Assembly: GCF_000179915.2 (NCBI RefSeq)
Contig: NC_014963.1
Span: forward strand, 1,116,001 to 1,180,000
Source: Terriglobus saanensis SP1PR4
GTDB lineage: Bacteria; Acidobacteriota; Terriglobia; Terriglobales; Acidobacteriaceae
Length of the DNA: 64,000 nt
Direction of reading: 5' to 3'
Below, in pieces: positions 8,503-18,380 of the stretch. The stretch's first letter is position 1. The number at the start of each line of letters is the position of its first letter. Under the pieces are notes generated by a model. It was given only the letters and a program-made list of their open reading frames with translations, did no database searches and had not been told where the DNA came from. Both the position numbers and the translations under genes were made by a program.

Positions 8503-9825
8503 TTATTTCGCCTCCGGTGTGATGACGGTGTCGCCGTGCATGTAGGGCACGAGTACCTCCGGAATGCGTACGGTGCCGTCGGCCTGCTGATAGTTTTCGA
8601 GCACAGCGAGGTAGGTACGACCGACGGCGAGGCCGGAGCCGTTGATGGTGTGGAGGTACTCGGACTTCTTGGCCGCAGGAGAGCGGAAGCGGATGTTCGC
8701 GCGACGCGCCTGGAAGTCGAGGAAGTTCGAGCAGGAGCTGATCTCGCGGTAGAGGTTCTGACCGGGCAGCCAGACTTCGAGATCGTAGGTCTTGGCCGAG
8801 GAGAAGCCCATATCGCCCGTGCAGAGCAGCATGCGGCGATAGGGAAGCTTGAGCAGTTCGAGGACGGTCTCCGCATGCCGGGTAAGCTTCTCGTGCTCGA
8901 ACTCTGAATCGGCGGGTGTAGCGAATTTGACGAGTTCCACCTTCTGAAACTGGTGCTGGCGGATCATGCCGCGCACATCTTTGCCGTAGCTTCCGGCTTC
9001 GCTGCGGAAGCAGGGCGTCCAGGCGCAGTAGCTGATGGGGAGTTTGACCTCGTCGATGGTCTCGTCGCGCAGAAGGTTGGTAACGGGCACCTCCGCCGTG
9101 GGAATCAGCCAGTGATCGTTGTCCTGCAATTCGCCGGGGACGTAGGAGCCCTTGTCGTCGGAGTGAAAGAGGTCTTCGGCGAACTTGGGAAGCTGTCCCG
9201 TGCCGTAGAGCGATTTGGAGTTGACCATGAACGGCGGCAGTACTTCGGTGTATCCGTGCAGGCGTGTGTGCAGGTCGAGCATGAAGTTTGCCAAAGCGCG
9301 CTCCAGGCGTGCGCCTGCGCCGAAGTGGACGACGAAGCGTGAGCCGGAGATCTTGGCGGCGCGGTTGAAGTCGAGGATGCCGAGGGCTTCACCGATCTCC
9401 CAGTGCGATTTGGGGGCGAAGTCGAAGGTGGGGATGGCGCCCCAGCTCTTTTCGACGATGTTGTCGTGCTCGTCCTTGCCAATGGGCACGGAGTCATGCG
9501 GCAGATTCGGAATCGCGTGCAGGATGGTCTGGAGGCGAAGATCGGCCTGGGCCGCGGCGGCTTCGAGGGACTCTGCCTCGTCCTTCAGGGCGCGGGTCTG
9601 GTCCATCAGCGCGGTGGCGTCTTCGCCGGCGCGCTTCTTCTTGCCTACCTCTTCCGCAATGCGATTGCGCTGGGCCTTCAGGCTTTCGAGGCGGGTGATG
9701 GCCTCACGGCGCTCCGTATCGATGGACGCGAAGTCACCGAGGACGGCGGCGGGATCCATATTGCGGGAGCGGAGTTTTTCTTCAACGGCGGCCAGGTTGG
9801 CCCGCACATAAGCGAGATCAAGCAT
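8503..9825 (-). CDS. serS: Seryl-tRNA synthetase
   Basis: 440 residues, the normal length for bacterial SerRS, which charges tRNA(Ser) and tRNA(Sec). The N-terminal coiled-coil arm spans about residues 30-105 ([21 protein letters not shown]). The class II catalytic core shows motif 2, reading [22 protein letters not shown], and motif 3, reading [20 protein letters not shown]. It heads a leftward operon with a small membrane protein and a LolA-like protein. The start at 9825 ([11 protein letters not shown]) matches the family N-terminus. Confidence 0.97.
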   Translation of the reverse strand: MLDLAYVRANLAAVEEKLRSRNMDPAAVLGDFASIDTERREAITRLESLKAQRNRIAEEVGKKKRAGEDATALMDQTRALKDEAESLEAAAAQADLRLQTILHAIPNLPHDSVPIGKDEHDNIVEKSWGAIPTFDFAPKSHWEIGEALGILDFNRAAKISGSRFVVHFGAGARLERALANFMLDLHTRLHGYTEVLPPFMVNSKSLYGTGQLPKFAEDLFHSDDKGSYVPGELQDNDHWLIPTAEVPVTNLLRDETIDEVKLPISYCAWTPCFRSEAGSYGKDVRGMIRQHQFQKVELVKFATPADSEFEHEKLTRHAETVLELLKLPYRRMLLCTGDMGFSSAKTYDLEVWLPGQNLYREISSCSNFLDFQARRANIRFRSPAAKKSEYLHTINGSGLAVGRTYLAVLENYQQADGTVRIPEVLVPYMHGDTVITPEAK

Positions 9826-9872
9826 ACGTCTTCTATCGTAACGGGTTTCTAAGGCTCGGTTAGCATTGGAGT

Positions 9873-11552
9873 ATGCGATTCCTTCAGCGGTGGTTGGTGG
9901 TGGTGGCAGTAGCGGTGTGTTCCGTGGTGGCGCGTGCGGATGCGTATGACGGCAAACCCAAGCTTGTGGTGATCCTGGTCTTCGACCAGTTCCGAGGTGA
10001 TTTTCTGGACCGCTATCGCGCGGATTTCAAGGCGAAGAACGGCTGGAACCTGTTTTTGAAGCAGGGAGCGCACTTTACCGACTGCTACTACGACTACGCC
10101 AACCTGATCACGGCGGCGGGACATTCGACGATCGGCACCGGGGCGTACACGGACGGGCACGGTATTCCCCTGAACGAGTGGTATGAGCGGGGAGCAGATG
10201 GCAAGCTGCGGCAGGTAAGTTCGGTCCAGGATGACCGCTACACCCTGGTGGGAGCGCCTGCGGGAACGAAGGATCTGACGGGTGCCTCGGCGCATCGCGA
10301 GCTGGCGAGCACGCTGGGCGACGAACTGGTGCTGGCTACGGGTGGAAAAGCCCGTGTCTACGGCGTTTCCATGAAGGACCGTGCGGCGATCCTGACGAGT
10401 GGACATGCCTCCAAGGGCGCGTTCTGGGTGGACCACGATTCGGGACAATGGGAGACTTCGACCTACTGGATGAAGCAGCTTCCGACCTGGGCGACGGAGT
10501 TTAATGCCAGTGGAGCAGCGGATCGCGCGCGTACCGAGGGGGGAGTCGCCACAGGGCTCAGCTTTTACGAGCGCGTGGGACGCACGGCGGCCAGTGTGCG
10601 GTATCAGTTGGACTTCGCGAAGGCTCTGATTACGAATGAAAAGCTGGGGCAGAATCCTGCCGGCGTTCCAGACCTGATTGCGATCTCGGTCTCTTCGACG
10701 GACATCAACGGCCATGCCTTTGGCCCGGATGATCCTTCGCAGAAGGCTCTGGTTGTGGGTTCGGATGCGGCTCTGGATGAGTTCTTTACCTATCTGGACA
10801 AGACCGTGGGCTTGAAGAACGTGATGGTGGCGATGAGCGGCGATCACGGTGTGGCGACATCCCAGGTTTCGGCGGATGCGATGGGAATGCCCGCCCTGGA
10901 TTTCCCGGCGACAAGCTTTACCGAGCCTCTAGAGAAGGCACTGCAGAAGCGTTGGCCGCTCAAGGGGAAGGGAGCCTATGTGATCACGATGGACAACCCT
11001 TACCTGCTGCTGAACCAGGCGGCGTTTGAGGCCGCAGGCGTCCGTGAGGATGAGGCGGAGAATGCGACGCGGGAACTCCTGACGCAGATCTTCGCGGGGT
11101 TCGCTTCGACTAGCACGACGCACGATGTACGCCAGAAGGATGTCCCGGTACTGACGCATGCTTATACCAGCACCGAGATGCGCGAAGGTCGCTTGCCGGA
11201 CACGCAGTACGGACGCCTGGTGGCGCATAGCTACTCGCCTTATGTCGGATGGGCGCTGCATCTCAACTTCGGCCCGTACCAGTTCCCTTGGCATGGTTCG
11301 GGAACGACGCACTTCTCCGCGAATAGCTATGACCGGCATGTTCCTTTGGAACTCTTCGGTGCAGCATTCGTGCCGGGAACATATCACGGCGTAGTCGCTC
11401 CGGTGGATATCGCGGCGACGTTTGCTTCGTTGCTGCGGATCAACCGCCCGAGCGCGGCGGTGGGGCGCGTGTTGACCGAGGCGATCAAGCCGGAGGCGGC
11501 GGGATCGACCTGGGTGCGAGAGAGTGCGACTCCGCACACGGCGGTGAAGTAA
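9873..11552 (+). CDS. Secreted alkaline phosphatase family protein, PafA-like
   Basis: 559 residues. A signal peptide ends near VVARA, followed by the phosphodiesterase/alkaline phosphatase fold: the first metal site in [15 protein letters not shown], the nucleophile region [12 protein letters not shown] (threonine after Ser, as in PafA), the [10 protein letters not shown] signature, and the second metal site in GDHGV (about residue 322) with a late His in FPWHGSG. It is probably a periplasmic phosphate-monoester phosphatase. The stop codon TAA overlaps the ATG of pyrD by one base, an unusual pairing that suggests coupling or merely compact layout. Confidence 0.88.
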   Translation: MRFLQRWLVVVAVAVCSVVARADAYDGKPKLVVILVFDQFRGDFLDRYRADFKAKNGWNLFLKQGAHFTDCYYDYANLITAAGHSTIGTGAYTDGHGIPLNEWYERGADGKLRQVSSVQDDRYTLVGAPAGTKDLTGASAHRELASTLGDELVLATGGKARVYGVSMKDRAAILTSGHASKGAFWVDHDSGQWETSTYWMKQLPTWATEFNASGAADRARTEGGVATGLSFYERVGRTAASVRYQLDFAKALITNEKLGQNPAGVPDLIAISVSSTDINGHAFGPDDPSQKALVVGSDAALDEFFTYLDKTVGLKNVMVAMSGDHGVATSQVSADAMGMPALDFPATSFTEPLEKALQKRWPLKGKGAYVITMDNPYLLLNQAAFEAAGVREDEAENATRELLTQIFAGFASTSTTHDVRQKDVPVLTHAYTSTEMREGRLPDTQYGRLVAHSYSPYVGWALHLNFGPYQFPWHGSGTTHFSANSYDRHVPLELFGAAFVPGTYHGVVAPVDIAATFASLLRINRPSAAVGRVLTEAIKPEAAGSTWVRESATPHTAVK

Positions 11553-12481
11553 TGGAGAAGACGGGCGTTCCGGATATGCGTGTCACGATTGCCGGCGTGG
11601 AGTTGCAGTCGCCGGTGATCGCAGCCAGCGGTACGTTCGGCTACGGCATCGAGTTCGACGAGATTCTTTCGCTCCAGAAGATCGGCGCTTTTATTACAAA
11701 GGGGCTCTCTCTTGAGCCGATGGAAGGAAATCAGGCTCCAAGACTGATTGAGACCTCCGCTGGCATGATGAACGCGATCGGTTTGCAGAATGTTGGCGTG
11801 GAGACGTTCGTCGAAAAGAAACTGCCGGAGATTCGCAAGCTGCGCGGGGCTGTGTGTTTCGCGAATGTCTTCGGCTTCACGATTGAAGATTGTGTTGCTG
11901 TTGTCGAGAAGCTGAATGAGGCGGAAGGCATTGCCATTTATGAGTTGAATGCCTCTTGTCCCAATACTCGCCACGGAGGCATGGTCTTCGGCACTGATCC
12001 GGGATTGCTGGAAGAGTTGACACAGCGGGTGAAAGCGGTTTCGCGCAGGCCACTGATGGTCAAACTTTCGCCGAACGTGACTTCGATTGGAGGGATGGCC
12101 CTGGCGGCGGAGCGGGGCGGTGCGGATGCTGTGAGTCTAGTGAATACGTTCGTGTCTATGGCGATTGATATCGAGACACGCAAGCCACGCATCAAGAACG
12201 TCACGGCAGGTCTTAGCGGTCCAGCGATCAAGCCGATTGCGGTGCGCATGGTGTGGGAAGCAGCGCGTGCGGTGAAGATTCCCGTCGTGGGTATGGGCGG
12301 CGTTCTGCGCGCGGAGGATGCTGTGGAGTTCCTGCTGGCGGGGGCTACGGCGGTGCAGGTAGGGACGGCGAGTTACGCCGATCCGCGTGCCGTGGAAAAG
12401 ATTGCTACGGGGTTGCGCAAGTGGTGCGAAGCGCATGGCGTGGGCAAGGTGAGCGAGTTGACCGGCGGCCTGAGCTCTTAG
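11552..12481 (+). CDS. pyrD: Dihydroorotate dehydrogenase, class 1B catalytic subunit
   Basis: 309 residues. It oxidises dihydroorotate to orotate in pyrimidine synthesis. The FMN-binding and catalytic region is clear: ASGTFGYG at the N-terminus, then ELNASCPNTRHGG, where the active-site Cys marks class 1 enzymes, then LVNTFVSMAID and the phosphate-binding GMGGV and GATAVQVGT near the C-terminus. Class 1B enzymes normally need a PyrK electron-transfer partner, which is not encoded nearby. Its start overlaps the stop codon of the phosphatase gene. Confidence 0.94.
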   Translation: MEKTGVPDMRVTIAGVELQSPVIAASGTFGYGIEFDEILSLQKIGAFITKGLSLEPMEGNQAPRLIETSAGMMNAIGLQNVGVETFVEKKLPEIRKLRGAVCFANVFGFTIEDCVAVVEKLNEAEGIAIYELNASCPNTRHGGMVFGTDPGLLEELTQRVKAVSRRPLMVKLSPNVTSIGGMALAAERGGADAVSLVNTFVSMAIDIETRKPRIKNVTAGLSGPAIKPIAVRMVWEAARAVKIPVVGMGGVLRAEDAVEFLLAGATAVQVGTASYADPRAVEKIATGLRKWCEAHGVGKVSELTGGLSS

Positions 12482-12518
12482 TTGTTAGTTTTTAGTGGTT
12501 CGTATTTGCACATGAAAT

Positions 12519-12547
12519 AGCGGCCGCACTCAGTGCGGCCGCTGTTT
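12519..12547. terminator. Strong bidirectional hairpin terminator
   Basis: A 12-bp perfect stem (AGCGGCCGCACT and its complement, single C between) is followed by GTTTTCGTTT on the plus strand. It sits between the convergent pyrD and the gene at 12566-12928, so it can stop transcription from pyrD and probably from the opposite side. Confidence 0.8.
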
Positions 12548-12565
12548 TCGTTTGAATAAATCGGT

Positions 12566-12928
12566 TTAGTAGGGACGAGGTCCGCCGCCACCCATCATGT
12601 GCTGAACGCCGGTGCGATAGCCCTGAGCGAAAGCCTCGCGATAGTTGCGACGTTCGGGTCCGCGGTAGCCGCGGTATTCATCGCGGTTGTTTACGTTCGG
12701 GCGGCGATGATTTTCGAAGTCTTTACGCGCGCCTTCGATACCGTCACGAAAACCCTGCCGCTGGATGTCACGGCTAAAGTTGGAAGGAGGCGCATCCCAC
12801 CCCCCGGGGCCTCCGGGACCACGATCTCCATATCCTGGAGGCGGGGGGCCCTGTGCAAATACTGCGGCTGCTGGAGCGATCATGCCTGTTGCGAGGATTG
12901 CTATTGCGAATCGATTGATCAGTTTCAT
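12566..12928 (-). CDS. Small secreted Gly/Pro/Arg-rich protein
   Basis: 120 residues with a signal peptide ending near AVFAQ. The mature part is rich in Gly, Pro and Arg (GPPPPGYGDRGPGGPGG, then FRDGIEGARKDFENHRRP and FAQGYRTGVQHMMGGGG). Two repeats of an F-x-x-G-x-x-x-G helix pattern are visible. This resembles small exported low-complexity proteins common in Acidobacteria, with unknown role. A good hairpin terminator follows it. Confidence 0.72.
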   Translation of the reverse strand: MKLINRFAIAILATGMIAPAAAVFAQGPPPPGYGDRGPGGPGGWDAPPSNFSRDIQRQGFRDGIEGARKDFENHRRPNVNNRDEYRGYRGPERRNYREAFAQGYRTGVQHMMGGGGPRPY

Positions 12929-13044
12929 GATGGAACTCCTATTTGTCTTACGTTCCTAATGAACACGACATCAGATGAAAGGTCGCGGTCAGTTGTTGCC
13001 CAGGTTTTGCGGTATCCCACAGCAACTTCGTTAGAATCGAAGCT

Positions 13045-14637
13045 ATGAGTGATTTACGGACGGTGCGTCGGGCGTTGTTGTCGGTTACGGACAAGGCAGG
13101 TTTGGTGGAGTTTGCGAAGCGCCTGGATGCGCTGGGCGTAGAACTGGTGAGCACGGGTGGGACGTCCAAGGCGCTGCGCGAGGCGGGCCTGACGGTGCGC
13201 GACATCAGCGATCTGACGGGCTTTCCCGAGATGCTGGACGGACGCGTGAAGACGCTGCATCCGAAGGTGCACGGCGGCATTCTGCATATTCGTGGGAACA
13301 AGGAGCACGTTGCTGCCGTGGAAGAGCACGCGATTGAGCCCATCGATATGGTCGTGGTGAATCTTTATGCCTTCGCAAAGACCGCTGGGAAGCCCGGCGT
13401 GGAGTTCGGCGAAGTGATCGAGAACATCGACATCGGCGGCCCCAGCATGGTGCGTAGCGCCGCAAAGAATTTTCATGACGTCGCCATTGTGACCAGCGTT
13501 GCGGAGTATGCGTCGGTGGCGGACGAGATGGAGAGCCTCGGTGGTCTGACGCTGCAGACGCGTTGGCGTCTGGCCAAACAGGCGTTTGCGACCACGGCGG
13601 CTTACGATACCGGCATCGCGAATGCTCTGGAGAGCATGGAAGCGCCCACGGGAGACGAACATGCTCCGGCGAAGTTTGTCACCAAGGGCGAGTTCCCCAG
13701 TTCGTTGCGTGTGAACTTTCCGCTGAAGCAGACCCTGCGCTATGGCGAAAACCCGCACCAGGCAGCGGCGCTTTACACCGATGGATCGGGTACGGGCGTT
13801 GCCAATGGAAGGCAGCTGCAGGGCAAGGAACTTTCGTTCAACAATATCGTGGATCTGGATGCCTGCTGGGACCTGGTCCGCGAGTTCGATGAGACGGCGG
13901 TCGCCATCATCAAACACACGAACCCCTGCGGAGCGGCAACGGGCGATACCGTGCTGGCTGCCTACAAGAACGCTCTTGCGGCTGACCCAATCAGCGCCTT
14001 CGGCGGCGTGATCGGCATCAATCGCGAGGTAGATGGGGAAGCAGCGGAGGAGATCGCGAAGCTCTTTGTGGAAGCGATTGTCGCGCCGAAGTTTTCTCCT
14101 GAGGCCATTGAGCGATTTGCTGCAAAGAAGAACCTTCGTCTGGTGGAGATTGCCAGCGGAAGCGCGCCGCGTGTGATGAAGCACGTCTCCGGCGGCATGT
14201 TGCTGCAGGATGCGGACCACGGCATGGTGGCTTCGGCGGATTGGAAGGTTGTGACGGAGCGTACCCCAACTGAAGCGGAGCGTACCGCCCTGAAGTTCGC
14301 TTGGATCGTCTGCAAGTACGTGAAGTCGAACGCGATCGTCTATGCCCGTACGCACGAAGGCCACGGACAGACGGTCGGTGTGGGAGCGGGGCAGATGAGC
14401 CGTGTGGACGCTGCCCGTTTTGGCGCGATGAAGGCGACGCTCCCGATGGAGGGCTGTGTTGCGGCCTCGGACGCCTTTTTCCCGTTCGCGGACGGTCTGG
14501 AGACGGTCGCTGCGGCGGGTGCAACGGCGATTATCCAGCCGGGGGGCAGTGTTCGGGACGCGGAAGTCATTGCTGCAGCCGATAAACTCGGTCTGGCGAT
14601 GGTATTTACGGGCATGCGGCACTTCCGTCACGGGTGA
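13045..14637 (+). CDS. purH: Bifunctional AICAR transformylase / IMP cyclohydrolase
   Basis: 530 residues, full length for PurH, which performs the last two steps of IMP synthesis. The N-terminal cyclohydrolase (MGS-like) domain has [17 protein letters not shown] and [11 protein letters not shown]. The C-terminal transformylase domain shows [27 protein letters not shown] (the Lys-His catalytic pair) and [10 protein letters not shown] near the end. It is monocistronic here, with divergent or convergent neighbours on both sides. Confidence 0.97.
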   Translation: MSDLRTVRRALLSVTDKAGLVEFAKRLDALGVELVSTGGTSKALREAGLTVRDISDLTGFPEMLDGRVKTLHPKVHGGILHIRGNKEHVAAVEEHAIEPIDMVVVNLYAFAKTAGKPGVEFGEVIENIDIGGPSMVRSAAKNFHDVAIVTSVAEYASVADEMESLGGLTLQTRWRLAKQAFATTAAYDTGIANALESMEAPTGDEHAPAKFVTKGEFPSSLRVNFPLKQTLRYGENPHQAAALYTDGSGTGVANGRQLQGKELSFNNIVDLDACWDLVREFDETAVAIIKHTNPCGAATGDTVLAAYKNALAADPISAFGGVIGINREVDGEAAEEIAKLFVEAIVAPKFSPEAIERFAAKKNLRLVEIASGSAPRVMKHVSGGMLLQDADHGMVASADWKVVTERTPTEAERTALKFAWIVCKYVKSNAIVYARTHEGHGQTVGVGAGQMSRVDAARFGAMKATLPMEGCVAASDAFFPFADGLETVAAAGATAIIQPGGSVRDAEVIAAADKLGLAMVFTGMRHFRHG

Positions 14638-14742
14638 TTTCAGCGACCCAGCATCCGTAGGCTCCCGTTCCCCGTCTAAAGTCTGTAGGCTTTAGTGTGA
14701 GAGCGAGTACTGCTGATGATTTTTGCGGGGCGGGAGTTTTCA

Positions 14743-16806
14743 ATGCGTTGGTCCAAATCTTTGACTGTAGGCCGTAACTTAGCGGCAGGTGTGGTGAGCG
14801 GAACGTTGATGCTGGCGTCCGCCGCCATGGCTCAAGCCACCGCACCCACCGTAGTTAAGCCAGCGACCGACCGGTCCGGGTCTTATTACCATTACGGTCT
14901 GGCCAAGATCTATGAAGATCTGGCCACCAGCCAGGGCCGCTCCGACTATGCGACGCAGGCTATCGAAGAGTACAAGCTGGCTCTGACGGCGGATCCGGAC
15001 TCCACCTATCTGCAGGACGGGATGGCGGAGCTCTACTTCAAAGTAGGCCGCATCCGCGAGGCCGTGCAGGTCTCGCAGGATCAGATCAAGAAGAACCCGA
15101 ACGATATCGAAGCGCACACGCTGTTGGCACGGATCTACTATCGTTCGCTCGGTAACCTGCAAAACAGCGCACAGACGCAGATGGTGCAGCTGGCCACGGC
15201 GGAGTACGAGACGCTGGTTCGCCTGCAGCCTGACAACGTAGAAAACCATCTTTTGCTCGGCCAGCTGTACGAGATTGCGCATGATTCGGTGAAGGCCGAG
15301 GTGCAGTTCAAGGCGGCACAGGGCCTGGATTCTAACTCGGAAGAAGCTCTGCTGAATATGGCTCGTCTATACAGCGAGCAGGGCGACATTCAGCGTGTTG
15401 TGACGACGCTGACCTCGTTGCCGGCAACAGATCGCACGGCGCGTATCGAGTTTGCGCTTGGCGCGAGTTACGACCAATTGAAGCAGCCAAAGAATGCGGC
15501 AGAGGCTTACCGTCGCGCTCTGGATATCGAAAACGACAATCTTGACGCTCAGCGTGGCCTGGCAAACGCCCTTTTGGCCGACGGCCAGATGGATAAGGCC
15601 CTGAAGCAGTTCGAGGAGATCGTCGCCGCAGAGCCACAGGATGCACAAAGTTACGTGCGCATCGCCGAGATTCAGCGGAGAGAGGGGCACTATGACGAAG
15701 CCCTTGTAACGCTGAAAAAAGCGAAGGCCCTGGTTCCGGACTCCGAAGAGTTGACCTTCAATGAAGCTCTGACCCTGGATGCTCTGGGTCGCTACGACGA
15801 GGCGGAGAAGGCCCTGACGGACCGTCTCACCGCCGCCGCTAAGACCGACAACAGCTACACGGACGCGGAGCGCAGCAATCGCGCCATCTTCCTCGACCGC
15901 CTGGGCATGTTGTACCGCGAACAGAACAAGACGCAGCAGGCCATCGAGATCTACACGCAGATGATTGCGCTGGGCGGAGAGTTTGCGCCGCGCGGTTATC
16001 AGGGAGAGGTAGATTCCTATCGCGATGCGCACGATATGGCGAAGGCAACAGCCGCTGCGGACGCTGCTTACAAGGCTCTGCCGACCGACCGTGACATTCA
16101 GCGGATGTATGCCGGACAGCTCGCGGACACAGGCCAGGGCGACCGCGGCGTTGCGATGATCAAGGCGCTTTTGAACGGCAAAGACGATCGCGATACGTAT
16201 CTCACGCTGGCGCAGATTGATGTTCGCCTGAAGCGCTGGGCCGATGCCTCTGCTGCTCTGGACAAAGCGGAGGCGATCACGCTGAAGCCCGAGGACAAGC
16301 TCTATATCTACTTCCTGCGCGGCACGCTGGCCGACCGTCAGAAGCAGTATGACGCGGCCGAGGCGCAGTTCCGCAAGGTGCTCGCTCTGGACGCAAACAA
16401 CGCTCAGGCACTGAACTATCTCGGGTATATGCTGGCCGACCACAACTTGAAGCTGCAGGAGTCCGTCTCCCTTTTGAAGAAGGCGGTTGAGCTCGATCCC
16501 CAGAACGGGTCGTATCTCGACTCTCTGGGTTGGGCGTACTTCAAGACCAGCCAGTACGCGCAGGCGGAGGACCTTCTGCTGAAGGCGCAGAGCCGCCTTC
16601 CCACGGAGGCCGCGATCCATGACCATCTGGGCGAGGTCTACGAGAAGCAGGGCAAACTCAAGATGGCGGCTACCCAGTGGGAGCGTGCCGTGGCTGAGTA
16701 TGCTCGGACGCCGGCGGCCGACGTTGATGCTGAGGATGTAGCACGCGTGCATCGCAAACTGGACACGGTCAGAGTACGCATGGCCAAGGTGCGGACGACT
16801 CCTTAA
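14743..16806 (+). CDS. Large exported TPR-repeat protein
   Basis: About 687 residues. A signal peptide ends near SAAMAQA, and a GGGAG site sits seven bases before the ATG at 14743, which is why the upstream ATG at 14716 was not used. The rest is a solenoid of tetratricopeptide repeats; clear units read NAAEAYRRALDIENDNLDAQRGLANALLAD in type, with further copies near residues 540-640 (AEAQFRKVLALDANNAQALNYLGY). It resembles periplasmic TPR scaffolds or BamD/NlpI-like assembly factors; the partner is unknown. A dGTPase-like gene follows 31 bases downstream. Confidence 0.85.
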   Translation: MRWSKSLTVGRNLAAGVVSGTLMLASAAMAQATAPTVVKPATDRSGSYYHYGLAKIYEDLATSQGRSDYATQAIEEYKLALTADPDSTYLQDGMAELYFKVGRIREAVQVSQDQIKKNPNDIEAHTLLARIYYRSLGNLQNSAQTQMVQLATAEYETLVRLQPDNVENHLLLGQLYEIAHDSVKAEVQFKAAQGLDSNSEEALLNMARLYSEQGDIQRVVTTLTSLPATDRTARIEFALGASYDQLKQPKNAAEAYRRALDIENDNLDAQRGLANALLADGQMDKALKQFEEIVAAEPQDAQSYVRIAEIQRREGHYDEALVTLKKAKALVPDSEELTFNEALTLDALGRYDEAEKALTDRLTAAAKTDNSYTDAERSNRAIFLDRLGMLYREQNKTQQAIEIYTQMIALGGEFAPRGYQGEVDSYRDAHDMAKATAAADAAYKALPTDRDIQRMYAGQLADTGQGDRGVAMIKALLNGKDDRDTYLTLAQIDVRLKRWADASAALDKAEAITLKPEDKLYIYFLRGTLADRQKQYDAAEAQFRKVLALDANNAQALNYLGYMLADHNLKLQESVSLLKKAVELDPQNGSYLDSLGWAYFKTSQYAQAEDLLLKAQSRLPTEAAIHDHLGEVYEKQGKLKMAATQWERAVAEYARTPAADVDAEDVARVHRKLDTVRVRMAKVRTTP

Positions 16807-16837
16807 CTGTGGGGTCGTCGCGATAAACTGAGCCTTG

Positions 16838-17983
16838 ATGCGTGAATCTCTCCAATCTCTTCGTGTGCGTGGTGGAAGTTCCGATCCGCTGACCGTGCGC
16901 GCCTTTGAGGACCCCGAGCGATTGGGTGGGATGCGCTCGTTCGAGTTCGATCGCGAGCGCATCGTTCAGTCGCGCGCCTTCCGCCGTCTGGCTGGAAAGA
17001 CGCAGGTTTTCACGAGTCGGGAGTCGGACCACTTCCGCTCGCGCCTGACACACACCATCGAGGTCGCCCAGATTGCGCGGCAGGTAGCGTGCGCGCTCGA
17101 TCTGAATGAGGTTCTAGCAGAGGCCCTTGCGCTCGTGCATGACATCGGCCATCCTCCCTTTGGCCACGCGGGCGAGCGGGCTCTGGACGCCTGCCTGCGC
17201 GAGTACGGACGCACCTTCGATCACAACCTGCATGCGCTTCGTATTGTGGAGCACTTCGAGGACCGCTACGCGGGACATCGCGGTCTGAACCTGACGCTCG
17301 GCGTGCGCGAAGGCATCATTAAGCACTCACGGGATTATGCCGCCAGCGATTATCCCGCCCTGGCCGAGTATTTCCTCGGAGAGCGGCCACCCATCGAGGC
17401 GCAGATCATCGATCTGGCGGATGAGATTGCGTATCTCACCGCCGACCTGGATGACGGCGTGGAGAGCGGCCTGCTCGAAATCGGCTCCATCTGCGACCAT
17501 ATTGCGATCATGCGCAGAAGCTATGACGCCGTGGCTGAAGAACATCCCGGGATTGAAGAGAAGTTCCTGTTCCACGAGGCTCTGCAGAGGATGCAGAAAG
17601 AGCTGACGGAAGATCTGATTGCCACCACGCTTAGGAACGTGCGCGAAGCCGGTCTGAAAACTCTGGAAGACGTCCGTCACCACAAGCATCGCGTCGCCGT
17701 CTTTTCCGATGCGATCGAGGAGCAGCGTCTTGAAGAGAAGCGCTATTTGTACGACAAGCTCTACACCTGCGACACGCTGGAGGCGGAGCACGACAAGGCT
17801 GCACAGGTGGTTTCCACGCTCTTCGCCTGGTACATGGAATCGCCGCAGCGGATGCCCGCCGGCTATGTCGAAGAGGCGCAAGAGCAGGGCTTGGCACGCG
17901 TGGTTGCGGATTACATTGCAGGCATGACGGACAGCTTTATCCTGCAGCAGTTCTGGGCTGCAAAGAGTCGCTCGCGCCGTTAG
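16838..17983 (+). CDS. dgt: dGTP triphosphohydrolase-like HD-domain protein
   Basis: About 381 residues. Deoxyguanosinetriphosphatase-like family: the HD metal site appears as FRSRLTHTIEVAQI (about residues 66-79), ALVHDIGHPPFGHAGE (about 100-115) and IIDLADEIAYLTADLDDG (about 189-206). It hydrolyses dNTPs to nucleosides and tripolyphosphate, probably to trim nucleotide pools. The length and the short form fit the dGTPase-like group rather than E. coli Dgt. The ATG at 16838 is preferred to a TTG just before it. Confidence 0.9.
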   Translation: MRESLQSLRVRGGSSDPLTVRAFEDPERLGGMRSFEFDRERIVQSRAFRRLAGKTQVFTSRESDHFRSRLTHTIEVAQIARQVACALDLNEVLAEALALVHDIGHPPFGHAGERALDACLREYGRTFDHNLHALRIVEHFEDRYAGHRGLNLTLGVREGIIKHSRDYAASDYPALAEYFLGERPPIEAQIIDLADEIAYLTADLDDGVESGLLEIGSICDHIAIMRRSYDAVAEEHPGIEEKFLFHEALQRMQKELTEDLIATTLRNVREAGLKTLEDVRHHKHRVAVFSDAIEEQRLEEKRYLYDKLYTCDTLEAEHDKAAQVVSTLFAWYMESPQRMPAGYVEEAQEQGLARVVADYIAGMTDSFILQQFWAAKSRSRR

Positions 17984-18306
17984 GCCGAAAACTGGTCCAG
18001 CGGTTCCAGCGAGATCTCGCCATCGTGCAGTTGGACTACACGTGCCTCACCCTCCACCCATGCCTTCGCCACGCGCTGATCTTCCGGCTGCGGCGTGTAT
18101 CCCGGCTTCACGCTACATCCCGTGACTGCGGGGACGTTGTTCATGTGAATGCAGGTGCACTTTACCTCGTGCGCCGGATCTCCGTCGTCGATGGACCAGA
18201 CGAGCGGAGCCTCGCGCAGGGAGTTGAGGTATAGGCGGAAATGTCCAACCCAGAGAAGGCGTTGAACCAGAACGGGTGTGATGGATGGGAGGGCCTGCGT
18301 TGACAC
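17980..18306 (-). CDS. Small conserved protein of unknown function
   Basis: About 108 residues on the minus strand, beginning with a GTG at 18306 that has a TGGAG site eight bases upstream. It contains a Cys-rich middle (EVKCTCIHMNNVPAVTGCSVKPG) and a C-terminus ending in VQLHDGEISLEPLDQFSA. It overlaps the end of the convergent dGTPase-like gene by four bases and follows the glycosyltransferase gene after about 75 bases. I do not recognise the family; the C-x-C could bind metal. Confidence 0.6.
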   Translation of the reverse strand: MSTQALPSITPVLVQRLLWVGHFRLYLNSLREAPLVWSIDDGDPAHEVKCTCIHMNNVPAVTGCSVKPGYTPQPEDQRVAKAWVEGEARVVQLHDGEISLEPLDQFSA

Positions 18307-18380
18307 TAGAGTTTCTCCAGCCAAATGAGATGCCCGTTTTGGCAACCCAAGTTCCGCAGAGAACTCGTTTCTTTCTGTCT

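Noticed and set aside
13054-14631. 525-codon minus-strand frame opposite purH
   Set aside because: purH is unmistakable on the plus strand; the opposite frame is Arg/His-rich without motifs.
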